A stretch of 64,000 bases of DNA from Mycobacterium sp. (GTDB lineage Bacteria > Actinomycetota > Actinomycetes > Mycobacteriales > Mycobacteriaceae), in the NCBI RefSeq assembly GCF_029961025.1, contig NZ_JASBVP010000004.1, positions 207,771 to 271,770 on the forward strand, given 5' to 3'. A model generated the notes under the pieces. That model searched no databases and had not been told where the DNA came from. It was given only the letters and a program-made list of their open reading frames with translations. Numbering within the stretch: position 1 is the stretch's first letter; every line of letters begins with the position of its first letter. Made by a program: the position numbers and the translations under genes. Shown piece after piece: positions 58,301 to 64,000 of the stretch.

Positions 58301-61300
58301 GCAACACCACCCCCGAAGCCATCGACCCCGAAAAAGCATTCCAGGACCTCGGCTTCGACTCGTTGACCGCCGTCGAAATGCGCAACCGGCTCAAAGCCGC
58401 CACCGGACTGGCACTCTCACCCACCCTGATCTTCGACTATCCGACGCCCAACCGTCTCGCCGAGTACATTCGCATCGAACTCGCCGGAGTCCCACAAGAA
58501 GTCAAGCAGGTTCCCACGGTTCGGGTGGTCGGTGACGAGCCGATCGCCATCATCGGGATGGCGTGCCGGTTCCCGGGTGGGGTGAATTCCCCCGAGGACC
58601 TCTGGGAGATGCTGGCCGAAGGCCGCGACGTGATGTCGGCGTTCCCCACGGATCGGGGCTGGGATCTGGCCGGATTGTTCAACCCCGACCCGGACGTCCC
58701 GGGTACCTGCTACACCCGTACCGGTGGATTCGTGGACGGGGTCGCCGATTTCGATCCGGCGTTTTTCGGGGTAGGGCCCAGTGAGGCGCTGGCGATGGAC
58801 CCCCAGCAGCGCATGTTCCTGGAGTTGTCGTGGGAGGCCTTGGAGCGGGCCGGGATCGACCCGACGTCGTTGCGGGGTTCGGCGACCGGGGTGTTCCTGG
58901 GGATTATGGACGCCTATTACGGGCTGCTGGGGCGGGATTCAGCGCGGCTGGAGGGCTATCGCCTGACCGGCACGACCTCCAGCGTGGCCTCGGGCCGGGT
59001 GGCCTATGTGCTGGGGTTGGAGGGCCCGGCGGTGTCGGTGGATACCGCGTGTTCGTCCTCGCTGGTGGCGTTGCACATGGCGGTGGCCTCACTGCGCTCC
59101 GGCGAATGCGATCTCGCCCTGGCGGGCGGGGTGACCGTCAACGCCACCCCCGATATTTTCGTGGAGTTCAGCCGCTGGCGCGGGTTGGCGCCGGACGGGC
59201 GGTGCAAGGCGTTCGCCGCGGCCGCCGACGGCACCGGGTTTTCCGAGGGTGGGGGGATGCTGGTGGTGGAGCGGCTCTCGGATGCGCAGCGGCTGGGGCA
59301 TCCGGTGTTGGCGGTGGTGGCCGGCTCGGCGGTCAATCAGGATGGGGCCTCCAACGGGTTGACCGCCCCCAATGGGCCCTCCCAGCAGCGGGTGGTGCGC
59401 GCGGCGTTGGCCAGTGCGGGGCTCTCGGCGGCCGATGTGGATGTGGTGGAGGGCCATGGCACCGGCACCACGTTGGGGGATCCGATCGAGGCGCAGGCGT
59501 TGCTGGCGACCTATGGGCGGGATCGGGCCCAGCCGCTGTGGCTGGGCTCGATCAAGTCGAATATGGGCCACACCCAGGCGGCCGCGGGGGTGGCGGGGGT
59601 GATGAAGATGGTGTTGGCGTTGCGCCACGAGTGGCTGCCGGCGACGTTGCATGTGGATGCGCCCAGCCCGCATGTGGAGTGGTCGGCGGGGCGGGTGGAG
59701 TTGTTGACCCGGGGGCGGGCGTGGCCGGCGGGGGGGCGGGTGCGCCGGGCGGGGGTGTCCTCGTTTGGGATTTCGGGCACTAATGCGCATGTGATCGTGC
59801 AGGAGGCCCCGCCGGCGCCGCCGCGCCCGCCGGCGCCGTGGCGTCCCCCGGTGTTGGCGTGGGTGCTTTCGGCCAAGACCGAGGGGGCGTTGCGCGCCCA
59901 GGCGGGGCGGTTGGGGGCGTTTGTGGCCGCCCACCCGCAGCTGGATCCGCTGGATGTGGGCTGGTCGCTGGCGGGGCGCTCGGTGTTTGAGCGGCGCGCG
60001 GTGGTGCTCGGCGCGCGGCGTGAGGAGCTGCTGGCGGGGTTGGCGGGGCTGGCTGGGGGGGATCTGGGCCCGGGGGTGATCAGCGCCGCCGCCGCGCCCG
60101 CGGGCAAGACGGTGCTGGTGTTTCCCGGCCAGGGCTGCCAGTGGCCGGGCATGGGGATGCAGTTGCGCGAGTGCTCCCCGGTGTTCGCCGAGCGGTTAGA
60201 CGAGTGCGCGCAGGCGCTGGAAGAGTTCGTGGACTGGTCGCTGCTGGAGGTGCTGCGCGGGGCGCCGGGGGCCCCGGGGCTGGATCGGGTCGATGTGGTG
60301 CAGCCGGCGCTGTTTGCGGTGATGGTGTCGCTGGCGGGGTTGTGGGAGTCGATCGGGGTGCACCCGGATGCGGTGATCGGGCATTCCCAGGGGGAGATCG
60401 CCGCCGCCTGTGTGGCCGGGGCGTTGTCGCTGCGGGATGCGGCGCGGGTGGTCACCGCGCGCAGCCAATTGTTGCGGGAAGTCTCCGGGCCGGGGGGCAT
60501 GGCCGCGCTGGGGTGCGGCGCCGAGCAGGCCCGCGAGCTGCTGGCCCCGCTGGGGGGGCGGGTGGGTATCGCCGCGGTCAACGGGCCCTCGGCGGTGGTG
60601 GTGTCCGGGGAGGCCGAGGCCCTGCAGGAGCTGCTGCACCACTGCGCCGCCCGCCAGCTGCGGGCCCGGCGCATCGAGGTGGACTACGCGGCGCATTCGG
60701 CCGCGGTGGAGGCCATCGCCGGGCGGCTTGAGCGGCTGCTGGCGGGGATTCGGCCGCGCTCGTCGCGGATCGGGTTTTTTTCCACCGTCACCGGTGCTCT
60801 TGTCGACACCGCCGGGTTAGACCCCGGCTACTGGTATGCCAACCTGCGTCAGGGCGTGCAGTTTGAGGCGGCGGTGCGCAGCGCGTGCACGCACGGGTAT
60901 CGCACGTTTATCGAATCCAGCCCGCATCCGGGGTTGATCAGCGGGATCGAAGAGACCGCCGCCGAGTGCCTGGGCGGGGCCGACGCGGTGGTGGTGCTGC
61001 CCACCTTGGGCCGCCACGACGGGGGGTTGGGGCGGTTTGTGGCCTCGGCCGCGCAGGGGTTTGTGGCCGGTGTGGGGGTTAAGTGGCGGGCGGTGCTGCC
61101 CGGTGGGGGGTGGGTGGAGTTGCCCACCTACGCTTTTGAGCGGCGCCGGTTTTGGTTGAGCCCCGACGGTTCGGGCACCGATGCGGCGGGGTTGGGGTTG
61201 AAGGCCGGGGGGCATGCGCTGCTGGGGGCGGTGATCGAGGTGCCCGAGGGTGGGGCGCTGCTGCTGAGTGGGCGGTTGGCGCTGGGGGCGCAGCCCTGGC

Positions 61301-64000
61301 TGGGGGATCACCGGGTGTTCGGTGTGGGGGTGTTTCCCGGGGCGGGGTTGGTGGAGTTGGCGGTGCGCGCCGGGGATGAGGTGGGTTGCCCGGTGCTTGA
61401 GGAGTTGACGGTGCGCCGCCCGCTGCGGGTGCCCGACTCGGGGGCGGTGGCGCTGCAGGTGCTGGTGGGGGCCCCCGAGGGCACCGGTCAGCGGCGGGTG
61501 GCGGTGTTTTGCCGGGAGCACCCCGAGGCGGGGTGGGTCTGCCACGCCGAGGGGGTGGTCAGCCCCCGGGCCCGCCGCCCGGAGGTGTCGTTGTCGGTGT
61601 GGCCGCCGCCGGGGGCGGAGCCGGTGCGGATCGACGGGGGTTATGGGCGGCTGGCGGGCCGCGGCTATGGGTACGGCCCGGCGTTTCAGGGGCTAAGCGC
61701 GTTGTGGCGCCGCGGGCAGGAGCTGTTCGCCGAGGTGCGCCTGCCGCAGGCGGCCGGGGGGGCCGAGGGGTTTGGGATCCATCCGGCGCTGCTGGATGCC
61801 GCCCTGCACGGGTTGCTGATGGCCGATGAGGCCGCGCCGGTGATGCTGCCGTTTTGCTGGCAGGGGGTGTGCCTGCACGCTGCGGGCGCCACCGCGGTGC
61901 GGGCCCGCCTGGCCCCGGCGGGCCCGCAGGCGGTCTCCCTGGAGCTGGCCGACGCCTTGGGGTTGCCGGTGTTGTCGGTGGGCGCGCTGCTGGCCCGCCC
62001 CGTCACCGAGCAGCAGCTGCGCGCGGCGGTGTCCCGCTCGGGCCCGGATCGGCTTTTCGAGCTGGTGTGGTCGCCCGCCGCGGTGGCCGGCGGCGCGGGC
62101 AGCCAGCCCTATGCGGTGTTCGAGTCGCCGCCGGGTGCGGGGCCGGCCGGGGTCCATGAGCGCACCCATCGGGCCCTGGCGGCGGTGCAGTCCTGGCTGG
62201 GTGGTCACCACCAGGGGGTGCTGGTGGTGGTGACCCGGGGCGCGGTGGCCTTACCCGGTGAGGATGTCACCGATTTGGCGGGGGCCGCGGTGTGGGGGCT
62301 GGTGCGCTCGGCGCAAACCGAGCATCCGGGCCGCATCGTGCTCGCCGATATCGACGCGCCCCGCCCGGGGGAGCCGGGGGGCCTCGATGAGGCTGTCGTG
62401 GCGCAGATTTTGGGGGCCGGGGAGCCGCAGGTGCTGCTGCGTGGCGGGGTGGTGCACACCCCGCGGGTGCATCCCAGCCGCGCGGTGGAGCAGCTGTTGG
62501 TGCCCCCCGACGGCGATCGGCCCTGGCGGTTGGGGCTTTCCAGCGCGGGCACCTTCGAGAATTTGCTGCTTGAGCCGGTGCCCGGGGCGCCGGCACCGCT
62601 GGAGCCCGGGCAGGTGCGGGTGGCCATCCGCGCCATCGGCGTCAACTTCCGCGACGTCATGATCACCCTGGGCATGTTCACCCACGAGGCGCTGCTCGGC
62701 GGTGAAGCCGCCGGCGTGGTGGTCGAGGTTGGCCCGGACGTCACCGATTTCGCGATCGGTGATGCGGTGATGGGATTCTTTCCCGACGGCAGCGGCACGC
62801 TGGTCGCCGCAGATGTCCGGCTGCTGCTGCCGATGCCCGCCGACTGGTCGTACACCCAGGCCGCCGGCGTTTCGGCCGTTTTCACCACCGCCTACTACGC
62901 CTTGCGGTATTTGGCCGAGGTGCAGCCCGGGCAGCGGGTGCTGGTCCACGCCGCCACCGGGGGGGTGGGGATGGCCGCGGTGCAGCTGGCCCGGCATTGG
63001 GGGCTGGAGGTGTTCGCCACCGCCAGCCGCGGTAAGTGGGACACGTTGCGGGCCATGGGTTTTGACGACGACCACATTGCCGATTCGCGCAGCCTGGAAT
63101 TCGAGGACAAGTTTCGTGCGGTCACCGCCGGGCGCGGCATGGACGTGGTGCTCGACTCGCTGGCCGGGGAGTTCGTGGACGCCTCGCTGCGGCTGGTCAC
63201 CCCCGGCGGGGTGTTTTTGGAAATGGGTAAAACCGACATCCGCGACCCCGGTGCCGTCGCCGAACGGCATCCCGGCGTGCGCTACCGCGCGTTCGACCTC
63301 TTCGAAGCCGGGGCCGACCAGATCCAGCGGATCCTCACCGAGCTGGCCGCGATGTTCGCCCCCGCGATCCTGCGGCCATTGCCGGTGACGGCGTTCGATA
63401 TCCGCCGGGCACCGGCGGCGTTGCGGTATTTAAGCCAGGCCCGCCACATCGGCAAGGTGGTGTTGACGATGCCCGACGCGTGGGCGGCGGGCACCGTGCT
63501 GATCACCGGCGGCACCGGGATGGCCGGCTCGGCGCTGGCCCGCCACCTGGTGAGCCGCCACGGGGTGCGTCACCTGCTGCTGGTGAGCCGCCGCGGCCCC
63601 GACGCGCCGGGTGCCGCGCAGTTGCTCGCCGAGCTGACCGGGGCGGGCGCCGCGGTGCGGGTGGTCGCCTGTGACGCCGCCGACCGGGAGGCCGTGGCCG
63701 CGCTGCTCTCCGAGATTCCGCGCGAGCACCCGCTATCGGCGGTGTTTCACGCTGCGGGCGTTCTCGACGACGGGGTGGTGACCTCGTTGACCCCGGAGCG
63801 GGTCGATGCGGTGTTGCGGGCCAAGGTGGATGCGGCGTGGAACCTGCACGAGTTGACGCGTGATTTGGATGTGTCGGCGTTTGTGATGTTTTCGTCGATG
63901 GCCGGGCTGGTGGGCTCCTCGGGGCAGGCCAACTATGCGGCGGCCAACGCGTTCCTTGACGCGCTGGCGGTGCATCGGCGCGCCCGCCAGCTGCCGGCGA
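52351..64000 (+). CDS. pks12: Type I polyketide synthase Pks12 (mycoketide synthase), 3' end outside window
   Basis: The frame is open from ATG 52351 to the window edge (3883 residues; M. tuberculosis Pks12 has about 4150). An N-terminal docking coil (1-34, [20 protein letters not shown]) precedes two fully reducing modules. Module 1: KS from residue 35 (C206, H341, H379), AT (S651 in GHSQGE), DH (H959 in [12 protein letters not shown]), ER ([11 protein letters not shown] about 1505), KR (GGTGMAG about 1692, Y1834, LDD motif of B-type) and ACP (S2004 in [11 protein letters not shown]). Module 2 begins at 2063, 2028 residues later; its ACP is cut off. Both ATs have RVDVVQ, GHSQGE and YAAH, pointing to methylmalonyl-CoA. 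Pks12 makes mycoketide, which is joined to mannosyl phosphate. The position next to rbpA and ppm1 supports the assignment. Confidence 0.95.
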   Translation, partial: MVDQLQHVTEALRKSLVQIERLKRKNRALLERSGEPIAIIGMACRFPGGVNSPEDLWEMLAEGRDVISEFPTDRGWDLAGLFDPDPDAPGKTYTRHGGFVDDVAGFDAGFFGVSPAEALATDPQHRMLLELSWEALERAGIDPTSLRGSATGVFLGIMDAYYGLLGRDSARLEGYRLTGTTSSVASGRVAYVLGLEGPAVSVDTACSSSLVALHMAVASLRSGECDLALAGGVTVNATPDIFVEFSRWRGLAPDGRCKAFAAAADGTGFSEGGGMLVVERLSDAQRLGHPVLAVVAGSAVNQDGASNGLTAPNGPSQQRVVRAALASAGLSAADVDVVEGHGTGTTLGDPIEAQALLATYGRDRAQPLWLGSIKSNMGHTQAAAGVAGVMKMVLALRHEWLPATLHVDAPSPHVEWSAGRVELLTRGRAWPAGGRVRRAGVSSFGISGTNAHVIVQEAPPAPPRPPAPWRPPVLAWVLSAKTEGALRAQAGRLGAFVAAHPQLDPLDVGWSLAGRSVFERRAVVLGARREELLAGLAGLAGGDLGPGVISAAAAPAGKTVLVFPGQGCQWPGMGMQLRECSPVFAERLDECAQALEEFVDWSLLEVLRGAPGAPGLDRVDVVQPALFAVMVSLAGLWESIGVHPDAVIGHSQGEIAAACVAGALSLRDAARVVTARSQLLREVSGPGGMAALGCGAEQARELLAPLGGRVGIAAVNGPSAVVVSGEAEALQELLHHCAARQLRARRIEVDYAAHSAAVEAIAGRLERLLAGIRPRSSRIGFFSTVTGALVDTAGLDPGYWYANLRQGVQFEAAVRSACTHGYRTFIESSPHPGLISGIEETAAECLGGADAVVVLPTLGRHDGGLGRFVASAAQGFVAGVGVKWRAVLPGGGWVELPTYAFERRRFWLSPDGSGTDAAGLGLKAGGHALLGAVIEVPEGGALLLSGRLALGAQPWLGDHRVFGVGVFPGAGLVELAVRAGDEVGCPVLEELTVRRPLRVPDSGAVALQVLVGAPEGTGQRRVAVFCREHPEAGWVCHAEGVVSPRARRPEVSLSVWPPPGAEPVRIDGGYGRLAGRGYGYGPAFQGLSALWRRGQELFAEVRLPQAAGGAEGFGIHPALLDAALHGLLMADEAAPVMLPFCWQGVCLHAAGATAVRARLAPAGPQAVSLELADALGLPVLSVGALLARPVTEQQLRAAVSRSGPDRLFELVWSPAAVAGGAGSQPYAVFESPPGAGPAGVHERTHRALAAVQSWLGGHHQGVLVVVTRGAVALPGEDVTDLAGAAVWGLVRSAQTEHPGRIVLADIDAPRPGEPGGLDEAVVAQILGAGEPQVLLRGGVVHTPRVHPSRAVEQLLVPPDGDRPWRLGLSSAGTFENLLLEPVPGAPAPLEPGQVRVAIRAIGVNFRDVMITLGMFTHEALLGGEAAGVVVEVGPDVTDFAIGDAVMGFFPDGSGTLVAADVRLLLPMPADWSYTQAAGVSAVFTTAYYALRYLAEVQPGQRVLVHAATGGVGMAAVQLARHWGLEVFATASRGKWDTLRAMGFDDDHIADSRSLEFEDKFRAVTAGRGMDVVLDSLAGEFVDASLRLVTPGGVFLEMGKTDIRDPGAVAERHPGVRYRAFDLFEAGADQIQRILTELAAMFAPAILRPLPVTAFDIRRAPAALRYLSQARHIGKVVLTMPDAWAAGTVLITGGTGMAGSALARHLVSRHGVRHLLLVSRRGPDAPGAAQLLAELTGAGAAVRVVACDAADREAVAALLSEIPREHPLSAVFHAAGVLDDGVVTSLTPERVDAVLRAKVDAAWNLHELTRDLDVSAFVMFSSMAGLVGSSGQANYAAANAFLDALAVHRRARQLPATSLAWGLWQQVSTMTGGLADADRTRLGRWGVSGLPTEEALDLLDTALVIGEPVQIPARIDLTALRAGGAVIPPMFGSLIHGPARRQVDDSLAAAKSKSALAHRLHGLPEEEQHAVLLDLVRSHIATVLGNTTPEAIDPEKAFQDLGFDSLTAVEMRNRLKAATGLALSPTLIFDYPTPNRLAEYIRIELAGVPQEVKQVPTVRVVGDEPIAIIGMACRFPGGVNSPEDLWEMLAEGRDVMSAFPTDRGWDLAGLFNPDPDVPGTCYTRTGGFVDGVADFDPAFFGVGPSEALAMDPQQRMFLELSWEALERAGIDPTSLRGSATGVFLGIMDAYYGLLGRDSARLEGYRLTGTTSSVASGRVAYVLGLEGPAVSVDTACSSSLVALHMAVASLRSGECDLALAGGVTVNATPDIFVEFSRWRGLAPDGRCKAFAAAADGTGFSEGGGMLVVERLSDAQRLGHPVLAVVAGSAVNQDGASNGLTAPNGPSQQRVVRAALASAGLSAADVDVVEGHGTGTTLGDPIEAQALLATYGRDRAQPLWLGSIKSNMGHTQAAAGVAGVMKMVLALRHEWLPATLHVDAPSPHVEWSAGRVELLTRGRAWPAGGRVRRAGVSSFGISGTNAHVIVQEAPPAPPRPPAPWRPPVLAWVLSAKTEGALRAQAGRLGAFVAAHPQLDPLDVGWSLAGRSVFERRAVVLGARREELLAGLAGLAGGDLGPGVISAAAAPAGKTVLVFPGQGCQWPGMGMQLRECSPVFAERLDECAQALEEFVDWSLLEVLRGAPGAPGLDRVDVVQPALFAVMVSLAGLWESIGVHPDAVIGHSQGEIAAACVAGALSLRDAARVVTARSQLLREVSGPGGMAALGCGAEQARELLAPLGGRVGIAAVNGPSAVVVSGEAEALQELLHHCAARQLRARRIEVDYAAHSAAVEAIAGRLERLLAGIRPRSSRIGFFSTVTGALVDTAGLDPGYWYANLRQGVQFEAAVRSACTHGYRTFIESSPHPGLISGIEETAAECLGGADAVVVLPTLGRHDGGLGRFVASAAQGFVAGVGVKWRAVLPGGGWVELPTYAFERRRFWLSPDGSGTDAAGLGLKAGGHALLGAVIEVPEGGALLLSGRLALGAQPWLGDHRVFGVGVFPGAGLVELAVRAGDEVGCPVLEELTVRRPLRVPDSGAVALQVLVGAPEGTGQRRVAVFCREHPEAGWVCHAEGVVSPRARRPEVSLSVWPPPGAEPVRIDGGYGRLAGRGYGYGPAFQGLSALWRRGQELFAEVRLPQAAGGAEGFGIHPALLDAALHGLLMADEAAPVMLPFCWQGVCLHAAGATAVRARLAPAGPQAVSLELADALGLPVLSVGALLARPVTEQQLRAAVSRSGPDRLFELVWSPAAVAGGAGSQPYAVFESPPGAGPAGVHERTHRALAAVQSWLGGHHQGVLVVVTRGAVALPGEDVTDLAGAAVWGLVRSAQTEHPGRIVLADIDAPRPGEPGGLDEAVVAQILGAGEPQVLLRGGVVHTPRVHPSRAVEQLLVPPDGDRPWRLGLSSAGTFENLLLEPVPGAPAPLEPGQVRVAIRAIGVNFRDVMITLGMFTHEALLGGEAAGVVVEVGPDVTDFAIGDAVMGFFPDGSGTLVAADVRLLLPMPADWSYTQAAGVSAVFTTAYYALRYLAEVQPGQRVLVHAATGGVGMAAVQLARHWGLEVFATASRGKWDTLRAMGFDDDHIADSRSLEFEDKFRAVTAGRGMDVVLDSLAGEFVDASLRLVTPGGVFLEMGKTDIRDPGAVAERHPGVRYRAFDLFEAGADQIQRILTELAAMFAPAILRPLPVTAFDIRRAPAALRYLSQARHIGKVVLTMPDAWAAGTVLITGGTGMAGSALARHLVSRHGVRHLLLVSRRGPDAPGAAQLLAELTGAGAAVRVVACDAADREAVAALLSEIPREHPLSAVFHAAGVLDDGVVTSLTPERVDAVLRAKVDAAWNLHELTRDLDVSAFVMFSSMAGLVGSSGQANYAAANAFLDALAVHRRARQLPA
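52736..57916 (+). repeat. Module-1 copy of a >=5,181-bp repeat inside pks12
   Basis: This block matches 58820-64000 at a constant offset of 6084 bp, with no difference seen by eye or in translations of all frames. The upstream boundary falls inside the KS domain, at 52736. The downstream boundary is set by the window end, so the true repeat may be longer. A further ~97 identical bases at the KS start (52453-52549) are separated by a diverged stretch. Confidence 0.93.
53646..53671 (+). other. G-quadruplex-like motif in pks12 (repeated at +6084)
   Basis: On the coding strand four G-runs (53646-53652, 53654-53656, 53663-53665, 53667-53671) are separated by 1, 6 and 1 bases, a canonical G3+N1-7 pattern. 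The same motif recurs at 59730-59755 because of the module duplication. A second such cluster lies at 54468-54482. Function, if any, is unknown. Confidence 0.5.
58820..64000 (+). repeat. Module-2 copy of the pks12 repeat
   Basis: This is the second copy of the block at 52736-57916. It covers the rest of KS2, AT2, DH2, ER2 and most of KR2. The offset of 6084 is exactly 2028 codons, so the two modules are in register. Confidence 0.93.

Noticed and set aside
52351..64000. Mycolactone-type mls polyketide synthase
   Set aside because: Near-identical repeated modules recall mls genes, but the chromosomal context (lnt-ppm1-rbpA), the MVDQLQH start and the KS-AT-DH-ER-KR-ACP order fit pks12.

Overview
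This window is a high-GC chromosomal segment of a mycobacterium. It is most likely a slow-growing non-tuberculous species, because the gene order closely follows the Mycobacterium tuberculosis stretch Rv2125 to Rv2048c in reverse orientation. Species was not determined. Assignments rest on protein motifs and remembered M. tuberculosis counterparts; no database search was run. No tRNA, rRNA, CRISPR array or intact insertion sequence was seen.

Layout. (1) 0.2-9 kb: a PAC2-family protein, metH (B12-dependent methionine synthase), a decayed sugar-transporter relic, hisE-hisG, a DUF4126 membrane protein, a RecB-like nuclease and trmI. (2) 9-10.4 kb, minus strand: two tandem MTB12-like exported proteins (one the lipoprotein LppK) and a DUF503 gene. 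(3) 10.5-23 kb: the Pup-proteasome system (mpa, dop, pup, prcB, prcA, pafA, pafB, pafC). It is interrupted between prcA and pafA by an inserted convergent pair: a Stealth-family sugar-phosphate transferase behind a predicted M-box (Mg2+) riboswitch, and an Rv0805-like phosphodiesterase. (4) 22.6-30.8 kb: tatA, tatC, helY, a DUF4333 protein, a 5'-3' exonuclease, pepE, a GNAT protein and an Rv2074-like F420 enzyme. (5) 30.9-46 kb: cobalamin synthesis (cobL-cobM-cobK; cobG-cobH-cobIJ; cobN), with an mmpS-mmpL transporter pair and two universal stress genes (one frameshifted) placed in the middle. (6) 46-51.7 kb: a dienelactone-hydrolase-like gene, a YtcJ-type amidohydrolase, lnt, ppm1 and rbpA. 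(7) 52.35 kb to the window edge: pks12, the mycoketide synthase, with two modules that share a 5,181-bp block with no difference seen.

Functional themes. Pup-tagged proteins are made by PafA from Pup prepared by Dop, unfolded by Mpa and degraded by PrcBA; PafB/PafC are the WYL-type DNA-damage regulators encoded next to pafA. The cob genes provide cobalamin, which MetH uses. Lnt and Ppm1 act on lipoproteins and polyprenyl-phosphate mannose, and Pks12 builds a lipid chain that is later coupled to mannosyl phosphate.

Most notable signals: the M-box upstream of a Stealth gene with a promoter placed to start at its 5' edge; identical methylmalonyl-type AT domains in both Pks12 modules; a three-copy 54-bp MIRU-type repeat at the pafB-pafC junction in which every unit carries a ribosome-binding site and an in-frame ATG; a 13-bp tandem duplication that breaks a universal stress gene; and a recurrent TANNNT box 6-7 bases before start codons, suggesting many leaderless transcripts.
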